DNA of 64,000 nt from JAJFUI01 sp039698035 (GCA_039698035.1 JBDKSW010000011.1:186001-250000); one strand, 5' to 3'. Positions 1-9,222 are shown, numbered from the stretch's first letter. Made by a program: numbers and translations. The notes: generated by a model not told the origin, from the letters alone.

Positions 1-362
1 TGCTGTCGGCCCGATACTCGGGCCCCGACGCCACCGACCAGTCGAACAACGACTTGCTGCTCGAACGGTTGGCCGACCTTCCGCCCAATCGTCGCACGGC
101 GCAGTTTGTCTGCCACATTGCCGTGTCCGACCCGACGGGCCAGATCGTCGCCCAAAGCCAGGGCGCCTGCCACGGTCGGATCCTGTTCGAGCCGAGCGGC
201 GCGGCCGGCTTCGGTTATGACCCGCTGTTTGAAATCGTCGAGTATCATCGCACGTTCGCCGAGCTGGGGCTGCCCGTGAAGGCCGTCCTGAGCCACCGTT
301 CGAGAGCCATCTGCCACGTGATTCCGCAACTCATGGAATTGGCCGACTGCCAAAGGATCTGA
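1..362 (+). CDS. rdgB: RdgB/HAM1-type XTP/dITP diphosphatase, C-terminal part (5' end outside window)
   Basis: Housekeeping pyrophosphatase that removes non-canonical purine nucleotides (XTP, dITP) from the cytoplasmic pool. Only the last ~120 residues are present; the reading frame is open to the left edge. The visible part begins with the family signature LSARYSG, followed by the GRILFEP and GFGYDPLF motifs and ends with the SHRSRA motif that normally contacts the base, so the C-terminal half is complete and intact. It stops one base before the start of the downstream OPT transporter, so the two are probably cotranscribed. Confidence 0.9.
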   Translation, partial: LSARYSGPDATDQSNNDLLLERLADLPPNRRTAQFVCHIAVSDPTGQIVAQSQGACHGRILFEPSGAAGFGYDPLFEIVEYHRTFAELGLPVKAVLSHRSRAICHVIPQLMELADCQRI

Positions 363-363
363 G

Positions 364-2481
364 ATGACGCGCCACGTCGAGGCCCGCCCGCCCGAGGATG
401 AGTTCGAGGTTGCCGAAGAGACGATTGCAGCGGACACGTCCGCCGCCTCGCAGATGCCGACCGATCTGAGCGAAGAGGCCCAGGCCGCGTGGTGGATGAA
501 GAACGTCTACTGCGGCGACCGGATGCCCCAGTTGACGTTCCGCTCGCTAGTGGCGGCCACCGTCATCGGGGCCCTGATGGCCGTCTCGAATCTCTACGTT
601 GGCCTCAAGTCCGGCTGGGGGCTGGGCGTCACGATCACGGCGGCCGTCATGGCCTTTGCCATGTTCAAATCGCTCGAGACGATCCTGCCAGGGTTGCGCA
701 AGAATCCGCTGACGATGCTCGAGAACTGCACGATTCTCAGCTTTGCCAGCGCGTCGGGCGCCATCTCGTCGGCCGGACTCGTGTCGGCCATCCCGGCCCT
801 CTACCTCTGCACGGGGCGGCCGATGCTCGCCTGGCAAATGATGGCCTGGCTGTTTTGCGTGGCCAGTCTCGGCCTGGCCATGGCCGTCCCGCTGAAACGG
901 CAACTCATCAACGTCGATAAGCTGGCGTTTCCCACCGGCACGGCCACGGCCGAGACGCTCCGCAGCCTACACTCGACCGGCGCCAAGGCCATGCAACAGG
1001 CGAAGACGCTCGTCTGGTGCGGCATTTTGGGCATCGGCGTCAAATTCTGGGCCGAGGGCTTGGCCGACCTCGCCGGCTGGCTCGGCGGCCGTTGGCGCTG
1101 GGCTCAGTCGCTCGTCGGCCTCGCGCCGCCCGAAAGCTATGCGTTGTTTCCCGGCGAGCGTGGGCATTTCCTCTTGAAGCGGTATTCCATCGGCTTCGAG
1201 CCATCAACCATTTTCATCGCGGCCGGCGCCATCATGGGCATCCGCGTCGGCGTCTCGATGCTGGCGGGCACGGTCATCTTTTTCGGCGTTCTCGCGCCGA
1301 CGATGGATCACCTCGGCGTGTTGGAGTACGCCACGAATAAGACCGCGTTTCGCACGATTACCGAGTGGACGCTTTGGCCGGCCGTGGCGTTGATGGTCAC
1401 CGCCGGGCTGACCAACTTCGCCCTGCGGTGGCGGATGATTGCCCACGCGGTGGGCGAGCTCTCGGCCATCTTCGGCAAGAAGGGCCGGAATCGCAGCCAG
1501 GCCAATCGAACCGAGGTCCCAATGGCGTGGTTCGTCGTGGGCATGGCGGTTGCGGGCGCGGCTTGCGTGGCGCTCGGCGTCCTCTTTTTCGGCATCCATT
1601 GGTGGATGGCCGCGCTGGCGGTCGCACTGACGTTCTTGCTTTCGATCGTCGCCGCCCGAGCCACTGGCGAAACGGATACGACGCCCATCGGCGCGATGGG
1701 CAAAATCACCCAGTTGACCTACGGCGTCATTGATCCGGGCAACATGACGACCAACCTGATGACGGCCGGCATCACGGCCGGGGCCGCCTGTCACAGCGCC
1801 GACCTGCTGCAAAGCCTCAAGACGGGCTACCTCGTCGGCGCTAGTGCGATCAAGCAGGCCATTGCGCAATTTCTCGGAATCGCCGTGGGGGCCGTCGTGT
1901 GCGTCCTGGTCTATGTCGCGATCGTGCGGACGCCGGAAATTCCGCAGGACCAGCTCGCCGCGATGAACGCGAAGCCGGGGCCGACCCAGGCCCAGCTCCC
2001 GCCACCCGCGAAGCAGACGGAAGCCGCATTGGCCGTCGCCAACGGCGAGACACACTCCGAGGATCTGTCCAAGACCAACCTGTGTGGCGTCCAGTTCCCG
2101 GCCCCCTCCGTCACCATTTGGAGAAGCGTGGCCGAGGTGTTGGCCAAGGGCATCAGCAACCTGCCCCGCTACTCGGTGCTTGGAATGGCGATTGGCGGCA
2201 TCCTCGGAATCTGTATCGCGCTGCTCGAGGATTTCGCGCCGAAGCGGTACGCGAAGTGGATTCCGTCGGCCACAGGTCTCGGCCTGGCCGGCGTCATTAG
2301 CCCGCAAAACTCCATTGCCATGTTCCTCGGCGCGCTGATCGCTTGGATTTGGATGAAACGGCATCCGAAGTCGTGCGAGGATTACATGGTTTCCGGCGCG
2401 TCCGGGCTGATCGCCGGCGAGTCGCTCATGGGCGTCGGCATGAGCCTCGTGACGGCCGCCCGCGCGCTGTTGTTCCGGTAG
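364..2481 (+). CDS. OPT family oligopeptide transporter
   Basis: A 705-residue polytopic inner-membrane protein with roughly 14-16 hydrophobic segments. It opens with a ~50-residue acidic cytoplasmic tail, then a first membrane segment around residues 62-80 ending in SNLYVGLKSGWGLG, the typical entry motif of bacterial OPT proteins. The family imports peptides or metal-chelate conjugates using the proton gradient; the substrate cannot be told from sequence. A Pro/Ala-rich loop lies near residues 535-575. It starts two bases after the rdgB stop. Assignment to OPT is confident; substrate unknown. Confidence 0.88.
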   Translation: MTRHVEARPPEDEFEVAEETIAADTSAASQMPTDLSEEAQAAWWMKNVYCGDRMPQLTFRSLVAATVIGALMAVSNLYVGLKSGWGLGVTITAAVMAFAMFKSLETILPGLRKNPLTMLENCTILSFASASGAISSAGLVSAIPALYLCTGRPMLAWQMMAWLFCVASLGLAMAVPLKRQLINVDKLAFPTGTATAETLRSLHSTGAKAMQQAKTLVWCGILGIGVKFWAEGLADLAGWLGGRWRWAQSLVGLAPPESYALFPGERGHFLLKRYSIGFEPSTIFIAAGAIMGIRVGVSMLAGTVIFFGVLAPTMDHLGVLEYATNKTAFRTITEWTLWPAVALMVTAGLTNFALRWRMIAHAVGELSAIFGKKGRNRSQANRTEVPMAWFVVGMAVAGAACVALGVLFFGIHWWMAALAVALTFLLSIVAARATGETDTTPIGAMGKITQLTYGVIDPGNMTTNLMTAGITAGAACHSADLLQSLKTGYLVGASAIKQAIAQFLGIAVGAVVCVLVYVAIVRTPEIPQDQLAAMNAKPGPTQAQLPPPAKQTEAALAVANGETHSEDLSKTNLCGVQFPAPSVTIWRSVAEVLAKGISNLPRYSVLGMAIGGILGICIALLEDFAPKRYAKWIPSATGLGLAGVISPQNSIAMFLGALIAWIWMKRHPKSCEDYMVSGASGLIAGESLMGVGMSLVTAARALLFR

Positions 2482-2586
2482 CTGGCGCACCGTCCTCGCG
2501 CTTGACGAGCGGCGACGAAGCCTGTGGGCCGGATGGCACACGGATCAGGGCTGAGCGGCTTGCGCGTGCCTGCTTGCGCCTCCGCT

Positions 2587-4023
2587 TTATCCTTGCGTCT
2601 TCGTTCGGTCTCGTTTCGGCCGGTAGAGATCCGTGGCGATCCCGAGCTGCACCTCGGCCGCCGCGCCAAGCGTCTCGCTCAGCGTCGGGTGAGGATGGAT
2701 GGTTTTGACCAGGTCGTGGATCGTGCAACCCATTTCGATGGCCAAGACGCCCTCGCTAATCAGGTCGCCGGCGCCCGCGCCGACGATGCCGCAACCGACG
2801 ACGCGCTGCGACTCGGGGTCGACAAGCCACTTGGTCAGGCCCTCGGTGCGTCCGACGGCCTGAGCCCGGCCGCTGGCCGCCCAGGGGAATTGGGCCACCT
2901 CGACCTGGCGGCCGGCCGCCTTCGCCTCGGTTTCGGTCAGTCCGGCCCACGCAATTTCGGGATCGGTGAAGACGACGGCCGGAATGGCTCGCGGAGCGAA
3001 CGTCACGGGTTTGCCAGCCAGCGATTCGACGGCCGTCTTGCCCTCGTGCGACGCTTTGTGGGCCAACATGGGCTGCCCGGCCACATCGCCGATGGCCAGG
3101 ATATGCGGGTCGCTGGTGCGACACCGTGGATCGACCACAATGAACCCGCGTCGGTCGATCTCGACTTGCGTTTTTTCCAGTCCGAGGCCGTCGCTGTTCG
3201 GCCGTCGGCCGACGCAGAGCAGCACGCGGCTGAACCGTTGCACCTTCTCCGGCACGTCTCCGTCGAACGTAACCTCGATCGAATCGGACCGGTCCACCAA
3301 GGAAGCGACCTTCGTGTTGAGATAGATTCCCGCGAAGTCGCTTTGCAGCTTTTTCTGCAAGGGACGAACCAGGTCTCGATCGGCGCCGGGCAGCAGACCA
3401 TCGGTCATTTCGACCACGGACACCTTGCTTCCGAGGGCTGCGTAGACGGTGCCCATTTCGAGCCCAATGTAGCCGCCGCCGACGACCAGCAGCGACTCGG
3501 GCACGTCGGACAGCTCCAAGGCACCGGTGGAATCCATGACGCGAGGCGTCGCCAGCTCAAGGGCCGGAATCCGCATGGGCCGCGAGCCGGTGGCCACGAT
3601 GCAATGCTCGAAGACGAGCCGATCGTCCGCCAGCGGGTTGCCGTCGACCGACTCCAGCCGCAGCGTCCGCGAGTCCTCAAACCGGGCCCGGACGCGAATC
3701 GTCTCGACCTTCCGCCTTCCACCGACTTGCTTCAGACCGGCGGCCAACGTCGCGATGACCTTTTCCTTTTGCGCCCGGAGCGCGTCGAGGTTCACCGTGG
3801 GCGACGGGAACGAGACGCCCCAGCGGTCGAGATGCTTTGCTTCGGCCATCACCTTGGCCACATGCAGCAGGGCCTTCGACGGAATACAGCCACGCAGCAG
3901 ACAGGTGCCGCCCAGCCGCGGTTCAAAATCGACCAAGGTGACTTTCATGCCCAGGTCGGCAGCCAAGAAGGCCGTAGCGTAGCCGCCAGGCCCAGCGCCG
4001 AGCACGCAGAGTTCGGTATTCAT
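2587..4023 (-). CDS. lpdA: Dihydrolipoyl dehydrogenase (E3)
   Basis: A 478-residue FAD/NAD disulfide oxidoreductase that reoxidises lipoyl groups of 2-oxoacid dehydrogenase complexes and the glycine cleavage system. The N-terminal FAD-binding GAGPGGY motif is at residues 9-15, the redox disulfide is C41-LLRG-C46, an NAD-binding GGGYIG motif lies near residue 180, and the C-terminal HPHPTLSE motif carries the catalytic His of the partner subunit. Full family length and no missing catalytic residue. No E1/E2 genes are adjacent; it is the last gene of the nusA-led minus-strand series, 101 bases after the previous stop, so it may have its own promoter. Confidence 0.95.
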   Translation of the reverse strand: MNTELCVLGAGPGGYATAFLAADLGMKVTLVDFEPRLGGTCLLRGCIPSKALLHVAKVMAEAKHLDRWGVSFPSPTVNLDALRAQKEKVIATLAAGLKQVGGRRKVETIRVRARFEDSRTLRLESVDGNPLADDRLVFEHCIVATGSRPMRIPALELATPRVMDSTGALELSDVPESLLVVGGGYIGLEMGTVYAALGSKVSVVEMTDGLLPGADRDLVRPLQKKLQSDFAGIYLNTKVASLVDRSDSIEVTFDGDVPEKVQRFSRVLLCVGRRPNSDGLGLEKTQVEIDRRGFIVVDPRCRTSDPHILAIGDVAGQPMLAHKASHEGKTAVESLAGKPVTFAPRAIPAVVFTDPEIAWAGLTETEAKAAGRQVEVAQFPWAASGRAQAVGRTEGLTKWLVDPESQRVVGCGIVGAGAGDLISEGVLAIEMGCTIHDLVKTIHPHPTLSETLGAAAEVQLGIATDLYRPKRDRTKTQG

Positions 4024-4124
4024 GGGGAGTAAATCGCGAAAGACAATGACAAAAGTTTCAGGAACAACTGTTGCAAGAGCAGGACGCCATTCTGCCCCGG
4101 CCCCGTCGGTTCGTCAACAGCGGC

Positions 4125-4751
4125 CTAGGGCTCGTCTCGCCAGTCGGCCGTCGCGCAGGGAGAACCGCCGGCCGGACAGTGAGAGCAATCGCCGCGACCG
4201 CCGCCTTGCGGCCGGATGACGTGCATGACGCGAACCTCGGTGGTGGTTTCCGCACCGGCCGAATCGTAGGAAACGGTCCGCGAGGTCGGCTCGTTCTCGG
4301 TCGCCACGACGAGGTGCCACACGCGTCCCGGGTGGTCGATGCACTGCCGATTCAGACCCAACACGATCGCTTCGGCGTGGGCGTAGTTGGACCCTTGGCC
4401 GTCGTTCTGTCCCCGGGGTTGCAAGACGCAGTTAGGCACGTCCAGCGGCGAGCGCGGTTCCCAGCCGTCGGGCCAGTCAACGGCAGTCGTTTTGTACGTC
4501 ATGGGGGTGCAGAGCCGAGCGCCGGGCCAAAAGCGCCCCGCACCGCCCGGCTCGATGACGACCGCCCAACGCCCGCGGCGCGCCGCCTGGGCGCTCTGGT
4601 TGTGCTCGATCGCGCGGTCCACAGCGGCGAAAACGTCTTCCGATTCGCAAAGCACCTCGACGTGCCCCGCCAGATCCAGCGGCACGTCGTCCGCGCACTC
4701 CGGCGTCCAATCCTTGGGCCGGTCGATGATCGCCACTTGGTACTTGGGCAT
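4125..4751 (-). CDS. Conserved hypothetical protein with C-terminal cysteine cluster
   Basis: A 208-residue soluble protein that I cannot assign to a named family. It has no signal peptide or membrane segment. The N-terminal part (YQVAIIDRP) looks like a beta-strand start, the middle is rich in Trp, Gly and Pro, and the last 30 residues contain a C-x2-C-x6-C group (DCSHC...C) that could bind a metal. The start ATG follows yebC by 39 bases, and a perfect GNRA-capped hairpin lies in that spacer. Probably a lineage-specific protein. Confidence 0.7.
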   Translation of the reverse strand: MPKYQVAIIDRPKDWTPECADDVPLDLAGHVEVLCESEDVFAAVDRAIEHNQSAQAARRGRWAVVIEPGGAGRFWPGARLCTPMTYKTTAVDWPDGWEPRSPLDVPNCVLQPRGQNDGQGSNYAHAEAIVLGLNRQCIDHPGRVWHLVVATENEPTSRTVSYDSAGAETTTEVRVMHVIRPQGGGRGDCSHCPAGGSPCATADWRDEP

Positions 4752-4760
4752 GGTCGAACA

Positions 4761-4780
4761 CGTCTCGCTTTCGCGAGACG
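4761..4780 (-). promoter_or_regulatory. 8-bp hairpin with GAAA tetraloop 9 bases before a start codon
   Basis: On the minus strand the sequence reads CGTCTCGC-GAAA-GCGAGACG, a perfect 8-bp stem with a GNRA loop, directly before the start codon of the downstream gene (ATG at 4751) and after the yebC stop. No T-run follows, so it does not look like a terminator. Its position suggests control of translation start or mRNA stability (inference). Confidence 0.5.
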
Positions 4781-4790
4781 GCTTCCGCCG

Positions 4791-5546
4791 CTACTCCTCG
4801 CCGATGGACTTCAGCACCTCGTCGGGGATGTTGAAGTTCGCTGAAACGGTCTGCACGTCGTCGTGGTCGTCGAGCCGCTCCATCAGACGCAGCACCTTCT
4901 GCGCCGTGTCGGGGTCGTTGATATCGACCGTATTCTTGGCGATGCGGGTGATTTCGCTTGCCTCGGGCGTCATGCCTGCGTGGTTGATCGCGCTCGCGAC
5001 TTCGCGGAACGCGGCCGGGTCGCAAGTCACCTCGAACTTGTCGCCGACCCGCTGCACGTCCTCGGCGCCCGCTTCCAGGGCGAGCTCCATGAGCTTGTCC
5101 TCGTCGATCCCCGCTCCAGGAATCAAGAACAGGCCTTTGCTTTCGAACATCCAGGCAACGCAACCGGTGCCGCCCAGCTTGCCATCGGCCAGCTCGAAGA
5201 TCTTGCGAACTTCGCCGGCCGTGCGGTTGCGGTTGTCCGTCAATACCTCGCAGAGAATAGCCACACCGGCGGCGCCGTAGCCCTCGTACATGATCTCTTC
5301 GAGCACATCGCCACCGGATTCGCCCGTGCCGCGCTTGATGGCCCGCTGGATGTTCTCCTTGGGCATGCTAACGGCCTTGGCGTCGTCGATGGCGTAGCGG
5401 AGCCGCAGGTTTTGGTCGGGGTCGCCGCCGCCATGCTTCGCGGCGACGATGATCGCCTTGGCCAATTTGCTCCAAAGCTTGCCGCGTTTGGCATCGACGA
5501 GCGCCTTCTTGTGTTTGATTCCTGCCCAATGCGAATGGCCTGACAT
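4791..5546 (-). CDS. yebC: YebC/PmpR family (TACO1-like) protein
   Basis: A 251-residue cytoplasmic protein beginning MSGHSHWAGIKHKKALVDAK, the family hallmark, followed by the GKLWSKLAK and RLRYAIDDAKAVSMPKENI blocks. YebC proteins were described as DNA-binding regulators and, more recently, as factors that ease ribosome stalling. The full three-domain length is present. The ATG lies one base after the stop of the upstream TPR gene (TAACATG), so the two are probably translationally coupled. Placement in a nusA-infB-rbfA series fits a translation-related role. Confidence 0.95.
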   Translation of the reverse strand: MSGHSHWAGIKHKKALVDAKRGKLWSKLAKAIIVAAKHGGGDPDQNLRLRYAIDDAKAVSMPKENIQRAIKRGTGESGGDVLEEIMYEGYGAAGVAILCEVLTDNRNRTAGEVRKIFELADGKLGGTGCVAWMFESKGLFLIPGAGIDEDKLMELALEAGAEDVQRVGDKFEVTCDPAAFREVASAINHAGMTPEASEITRIAKNTVDINDPDTAQKVLRLMERLDDHDDVQTVSANFNIPDEVLKSIGEE

Positions 5547-5547
5547 G

Positions 5548-7770
5548 TTATTTCTCCCGGAGTTTCCTCTCCGCTGCGTTTACTTTATCGGTTTCCTTGT
5601 CTTGTCGAAAGGCGTCGGCCGCTTTGCGCCATGCCGCGACGGCCTTATCCCGTTGCTTCAGTTTCAGATACGCGTCGCCGAGATGGTCGAAGACGGTTCC
5701 GTCCGGCTTGCCATCGGCGACCGCTTTTTCGAGTTCGACCACGGCCTGCCCGTATTGGCCTCGCCGGAACAGCAGCCAGCCGAGGCTGTCGCGGTAGGCC
5801 CGGTTGTCCGGCTCGGCGGCCAACGCGCGACGGATCATGCGTTCCGAGCGATCCAAGTGTTCGTTCCGATCGACCCAAAGATAGGCCAGATCGTTCATGG
5901 CTCCCACGTCGTCGGGGAACTCGTCGAGGACTTGTTCGAGCCACTCTTCAGCCGCGGCGAAGTCGCCCCGGATAACCGCAAGGTTTGAAAGCGAAAGCCG
6001 CGCTTCGCGCAGCACATCGCGTGTTTCCGCTGACTTCCGGTCCGCGTCGAACCGATCGAGCAGATCCCGGTAAGCCTTTTCCGCCTCTGCGTAGCGCTTG
6101 CCAAGATACAACACCCAGGCGGGCCTCGCGACGAACCGAGCGCCGTCCTTCTTTTTGTCGGCAGCCGCGTGGGCGGCGTCAAGCGCGTCGTCAATCCGCC
6201 CTTCCAGCGCCAGCACGCCGGCAAGGTAGAAGTGGTACGTCGGGTTCTGCTCCGGCGCGGCCTTCGCGTCAATCGCTTGTTGAAACGCCTTGGCTGCCTC
6301 GGCCAAACGGTCGCTGGCCAGCAGTCCGACGCCCCAGATCAGATAGACCTCGTCCGCCTGCTTGGGCTTGGCTTCCAGCGTGAGCTTGAAGAACTCGTTG
6401 GCCGTGTCGTACTGTTTGGCTTCCAATGCCAGCAGCGCGACGGCCAACCTTGCATTCGCATCGAACTTCCTGCCGTCCCGCAGCTTGGTCTTTGCCACGA
6501 CGGCCACCTCGCGAGCCAGCTCGGGGCTCGGCTTGAGCGATTGCACCACGCTGTCCAGCGTTTCGAGGCGGCCAATGTTCTCAACACTCTCGGCCAGCGT
6601 ATCCAACACGGCGTCGAATTGTTTGCCGCGACGGTAGAGGTCGATCAATTCGCGGTAGGCCGTCAGCGTCGGTGCGGCATCGGCCAACTCGCGGTACAGC
6701 CTCTCCGCTTTGTCCGAAACGCCGGCACTCGTGTACCGCCGGGCCAGGAAATAGCCGATCGCCGGATTCTTTGGATCGGCCGCCCGCAGCGTCTCCAAGC
6801 GGCCGACGATCTTCTCTTTTTCGCCGAGCTTTTCCAGCAGATTGCACAACAGCTCACAGGCCGCAATCGATCCGTCGTCCAGACGCTTCGCCAACGCGGC
6901 GTCAAGCAGCTTGAGGGCGTCGGCCGCGTTCCCCTTCTTGGCGGCGACGCGTGCCCGATTCAGCAGTCTGGTGGCCTCGTTGTGGACGATCTTGTCGCTC
7001 TTCTGAAAACAGTCTTCGGCTTCGGCCAGTCGGCCGGCGGCGAGCAGACAGTCGCCGATCATTTGGTAGGTCGGGCCGGGCTCGGCGAGAAGCGTTTTCC
7101 GCAGCCCGTCGTCAACGCCCGATGCATTCGGATCGTCCAACGCCCGCAACACGGCGGCAAAACATTTGGCGGCCTCGTTCGGCTTTTCGCGGGCGACGTA
7201 AAGCTGGCCCATTTCCATCCGCAACAGGATGTCGGTCGCCGTCGGTTTGGACGACGGTTGCACAGCGGCGGTCTTCTCGTACAGGCTTAAGGCCTGATCA
7301 ATGTTGCCGGCGTCGGCCAGATGAATCACGAGCCGGCCGATGACCAGCGTTGGGAGTTGCGGCACGCCGGGGGCCGCCAGGATATAGCGAGCTGCCTCGG
7401 CAAAACGTTCGAGCCGGACGGCCGTCAAGATGGCCGCTTCGGTGGCCGCCAGCGAACGCGGGTCGCGGCGCACAGCCCGCTGGTAATCCCGGAGGGCTTC
7501 GACATAACGCTCGCGGCCTTCCGCGCTTCGACCGGCGGCAAACAGGGCGATGGCCTCGATCCGATCGCGGTCCGCTTCGGTCGCAGCGTGTCGCGGTTTG
7601 AGCGGTTTGAGCTGGTCGTCAAGCGTCAGCGGCGGAGCCGGCGACGCCACAAGGCTGGATGCCGCAATCAAGAGGGCCGCAGCCGCCAGGGACGCGACGC
7701 GTCGCAGCCGAACGCCCTCCAACGCGAAGAGCCGACCGATCTTTTGTCGCTCTGAAAGCCGAGTGGTCAT
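5548..7770 (-). CDS. Large tetratricopeptide-repeat protein with N-terminal signal/anchor
   Basis: A 740-residue protein with a hydrophobic N-terminal segment at about residues 27-45 after a basic stretch, indicating export or membrane anchoring. The rest is helical with repeated TPR-type pairs (for example around residues 85-200, 440-560 and 600-710; A-E-E/W-L...P-D spacings). Such proteins serve as scaffolds; no enzymatic domain is seen. It lies between the degenerate glycosylase gene and yebC. The spacer before its start carries three tandem 7-mers (7790-7810). Confidence 0.8.
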   Translation of the reverse strand: MTTRLSERQKIGRLFALEGVRLRRVASLAAAALLIAASSLVASPAPPLTLDDQLKPLKPRHAATEADRDRIEAIALFAAGRSAEGRERYVEALRDYQRAVRRDPRSLAATEAAILTAVRLERFAEAARYILAAPGVPQLPTLVIGRLVIHLADAGNIDQALSLYEKTAAVQPSSKPTATDILLRMEMGQLYVAREKPNEAAKCFAAVLRALDDPNASGVDDGLRKTLLAEPGPTYQMIGDCLLAAGRLAEAEDCFQKSDKIVHNEATRLLNRARVAAKKGNAADALKLLDAALAKRLDDGSIAACELLCNLLEKLGEKEKIVGRLETLRAADPKNPAIGYFLARRYTSAGVSDKAERLYRELADAAPTLTAYRELIDLYRRGKQFDAVLDTLAESVENIGRLETLDSVVQSLKPSPELAREVAVVAKTKLRDGRKFDANARLAVALLALEAKQYDTANEFFKLTLEAKPKQADEVYLIWGVGLLASDRLAEAAKAFQQAIDAKAAPEQNPTYHFYLAGVLALEGRIDDALDAAHAAADKKKDGARFVARPAWVLYLGKRYAEAEKAYRDLLDRFDADRKSAETRDVLREARLSLSNLAVIRGDFAAAEEWLEQVLDEFPDDVGAMNDLAYLWVDRNEHLDRSERMIRRALAAEPDNRAYRDSLGWLLFRRGQYGQAVVELEKAVADGKPDGTVFDHLGDAYLKLKQRDKAVAAWRKAADAFRQDKETDKVNAAERKLREK

Positions 7771-7789
7771 AGCTGCCGCTGGTCCCCTT

Positions 7790-7810
7790 CATCCCTCATC
7801 CTGCATCCTT
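7790..7810. repeat. Tandem 7-mer tract CATCCYK x3
   Basis: Three consecutive heptamers CATCCCT, CATCCTG, CATCCTT fill the spacer between the 7819 stop and the ATG at 7770 on the minus strand. One of several period-7 tracts at gene junctions in this window. Confidence 0.7.
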
Positions 7811-7818
7811 GCTCTGTT

Positions 7819-8742
7819 TCACCGCGGTTTGCGCTTGGCAAGACCTTCGGACGCTGGACGTTTTTTGGGCGAAGCGGCTCGGGGCGGCGTCTTTCCCGCG
7901 GACGCCGGCTTCGACGGAGATTCCGCGGCCGGTTTCTTTTTCGGCGGCTCGGCGGCCGGCGGTGTGCGAGGACGTGCCTTGGTCGGCGGCGCCGACTGCT
8001 TCTTGGCGGCCGATCGCTTGGCGGGCGGCGGCTCGGCCGGCTTGCGCTGGACGCGGTCAACACGCCGCTTCGGCAACCGATCCTTGCAGCCAGGTTCGAT
8101 GGACAACAGGATTTCACGCAGGGCTGGCGAGTATGGATTCGCCGAGAACTGAGCGCCCAGCTCGTGGAGCAGCGAGCCGAACTCGGGGCCCTTGGACTTT
8201 GGGATCGCGCGTTCCAGGCCGTGGACCGTTCCGGCGGCGGCGTCCTTGTCGGTGGCGAAGTCGAGCACCCGAAGGACCGCCATCGTGCCGGCGTCGATGG
8301 GGATCGAGTGCCCTTCGAGCGCCGCTTGGACCACGTACGCGACGGTGAACCGCGTCGTGCCGTCGAGCTTTTCGATCCACTGGACCGTCGGACCGAGGTT
8401 TTTCTTCTTCAAGTCTTCCAAGTCGAATTTGAACGTGGCCTCGAACACGGCGTGCAACACGCGCTTGATTCGGTTTGCGGCCGCGTGCGGATCGGGCAGG
8501 CAAGCCATCACCTCGGAAAGCTCGGAGATCGAAGTGACTCGGACCTCGTTCCAATCGAAGAACGTATGAACGAGCGCCGCGAAGGCCTCTTCGGCCGCGT
8601 CGTGGGGCGAATCCTCGAGGCAGCAGGCGAACAGCAAATGCTCGATCACCGTCCGCGAGGCGATCAACGGCGATGCCTTGTAGTGCTTCTTCAGCACTTT
8701 ATGGAGCTTCGTGAACTGGGCAGTGCGACTTTGAGCGGTCAT
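7819..8742 (-). CDS. Degenerate HhH-GPD (endonuclease III-like) protein with basic tail
   Basis: A 307-residue protein. Residues ~1-225 match the endonuclease III fold by pattern: LLFACCLEDSPHDAAEEAF resembles the N-terminal LLIAVLLSAQATD helix, and LDGTTRFTVAYVV followed by IPIDAGTMAVLRVL resembles the helix-hairpin-helix LPGVGRKTANVVL and the VDTHIFRV loop. The Asp of the GPD loop is kept, but the catalytic Lys position is Phe and the four Fe-S cysteines are absent. Residues ~235-307 form a Lys/Pro/Ala-rich, histone-like tail. It may bind DNA or RNA without lyase activity. The start overlaps the rbfA stop by four bases (ATGA), implying coupling to rbfA. Confidence 0.65.
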   Translation of the reverse strand: MTAQSRTAQFTKLHKVLKKHYKASPLIASRTVIEHLLFACCLEDSPHDAAEEAFAALVHTFFDWNEVRVTSISELSEVMACLPDPHAAANRIKRVLHAVFEATFKFDLEDLKKKNLGPTVQWIEKLDGTTRFTVAYVVQAALEGHSIPIDAGTMAVLRVLDFATDKDAAAGTVHGLERAIPKSKGPEFGSLLHELGAQFSANPYSPALREILLSIEPGCKDRLPKRRVDRVQRKPAEPPPAKRSAAKKQSAPPTKARPRTPPAAEPPKKKPAAESPSKPASAGKTPPRAASPKKRPASEGLAKRKPR

Positions 8743-9218
8743 GGCGTTGACTCGTTTGGATCGGAAGGCGTCGCGGTCCCTCGCGGTGGTGCGGCATGGT
8801 CCGTATGGCCGCCGTCATGCTCGGGCGTCGAAGCGTCCGCCTCGTCTGTTTCCGACGGATCCTCGGTCGGCGGATTCTTCGGAAGCACCTCCTGAAGGAT
8901 CTTGGCCACGGCGATCGAGCGCTTGACGCCTTGGTCCAGCACGAAGGTGAGCTTCGGGGTGTAACGAATATCGATTCGCTCGGCGATTTTCGCTTGAAGG
9001 AAACCGGCCGCGCTTTGCAGCCCTCGCAGCGAAAGCCGCTGTCGCGTCTCGTCGCCCATGATCGAGACATGGACCTTGGCGTGACGCAGGTCGGGCGAGA
9101 CTTCGGCGAAGGTCACCGTCACGTCGCGGACGCGCGGATCGCTCAGTTCGGCCAAAATCGCCATGCTGACAACTTCGCGGATGGCGGCGGCGGCTTTTTC
9201 AACGCGGCGGGACGGCAT
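8739..9218 (-). CDS. rbfA: Ribosome-binding factor A
   Basis: A 159-residue protein; the first ~118 residues are the RbfA KH-like domain (SRRVEKAAAAIREVVSMAI, then SDPRVRDVTVTFAEVSPDLRHAKVHVS). RbfA assists late 30S maturation, near helix 1 of 16S rRNA. The last ~40 residues are acidic and Pro-rich and likely disordered. It follows infB, the usual bacterial order. No Shine-Dalgarno sequence is visible; instead a period-7 repeat ends four bases before the ATG. Stop overlaps the next gene by four bases. Confidence 0.93.
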   Translation of the reverse strand: MPSRRVEKAAAAIREVVSMAILAELSDPRVRDVTVTFAEVSPDLRHAKVHVSIMGDETRQRLSLRGLQSAAGFLQAKIAERIDIRYTPKLTFVLDQGVKRSIAVAKILQEVLPKNPPTEDPSETDEADASTPEHDGGHTDHAAPPRGTATPSDPNESTP

Positions 9219-9222
9219 TTCG

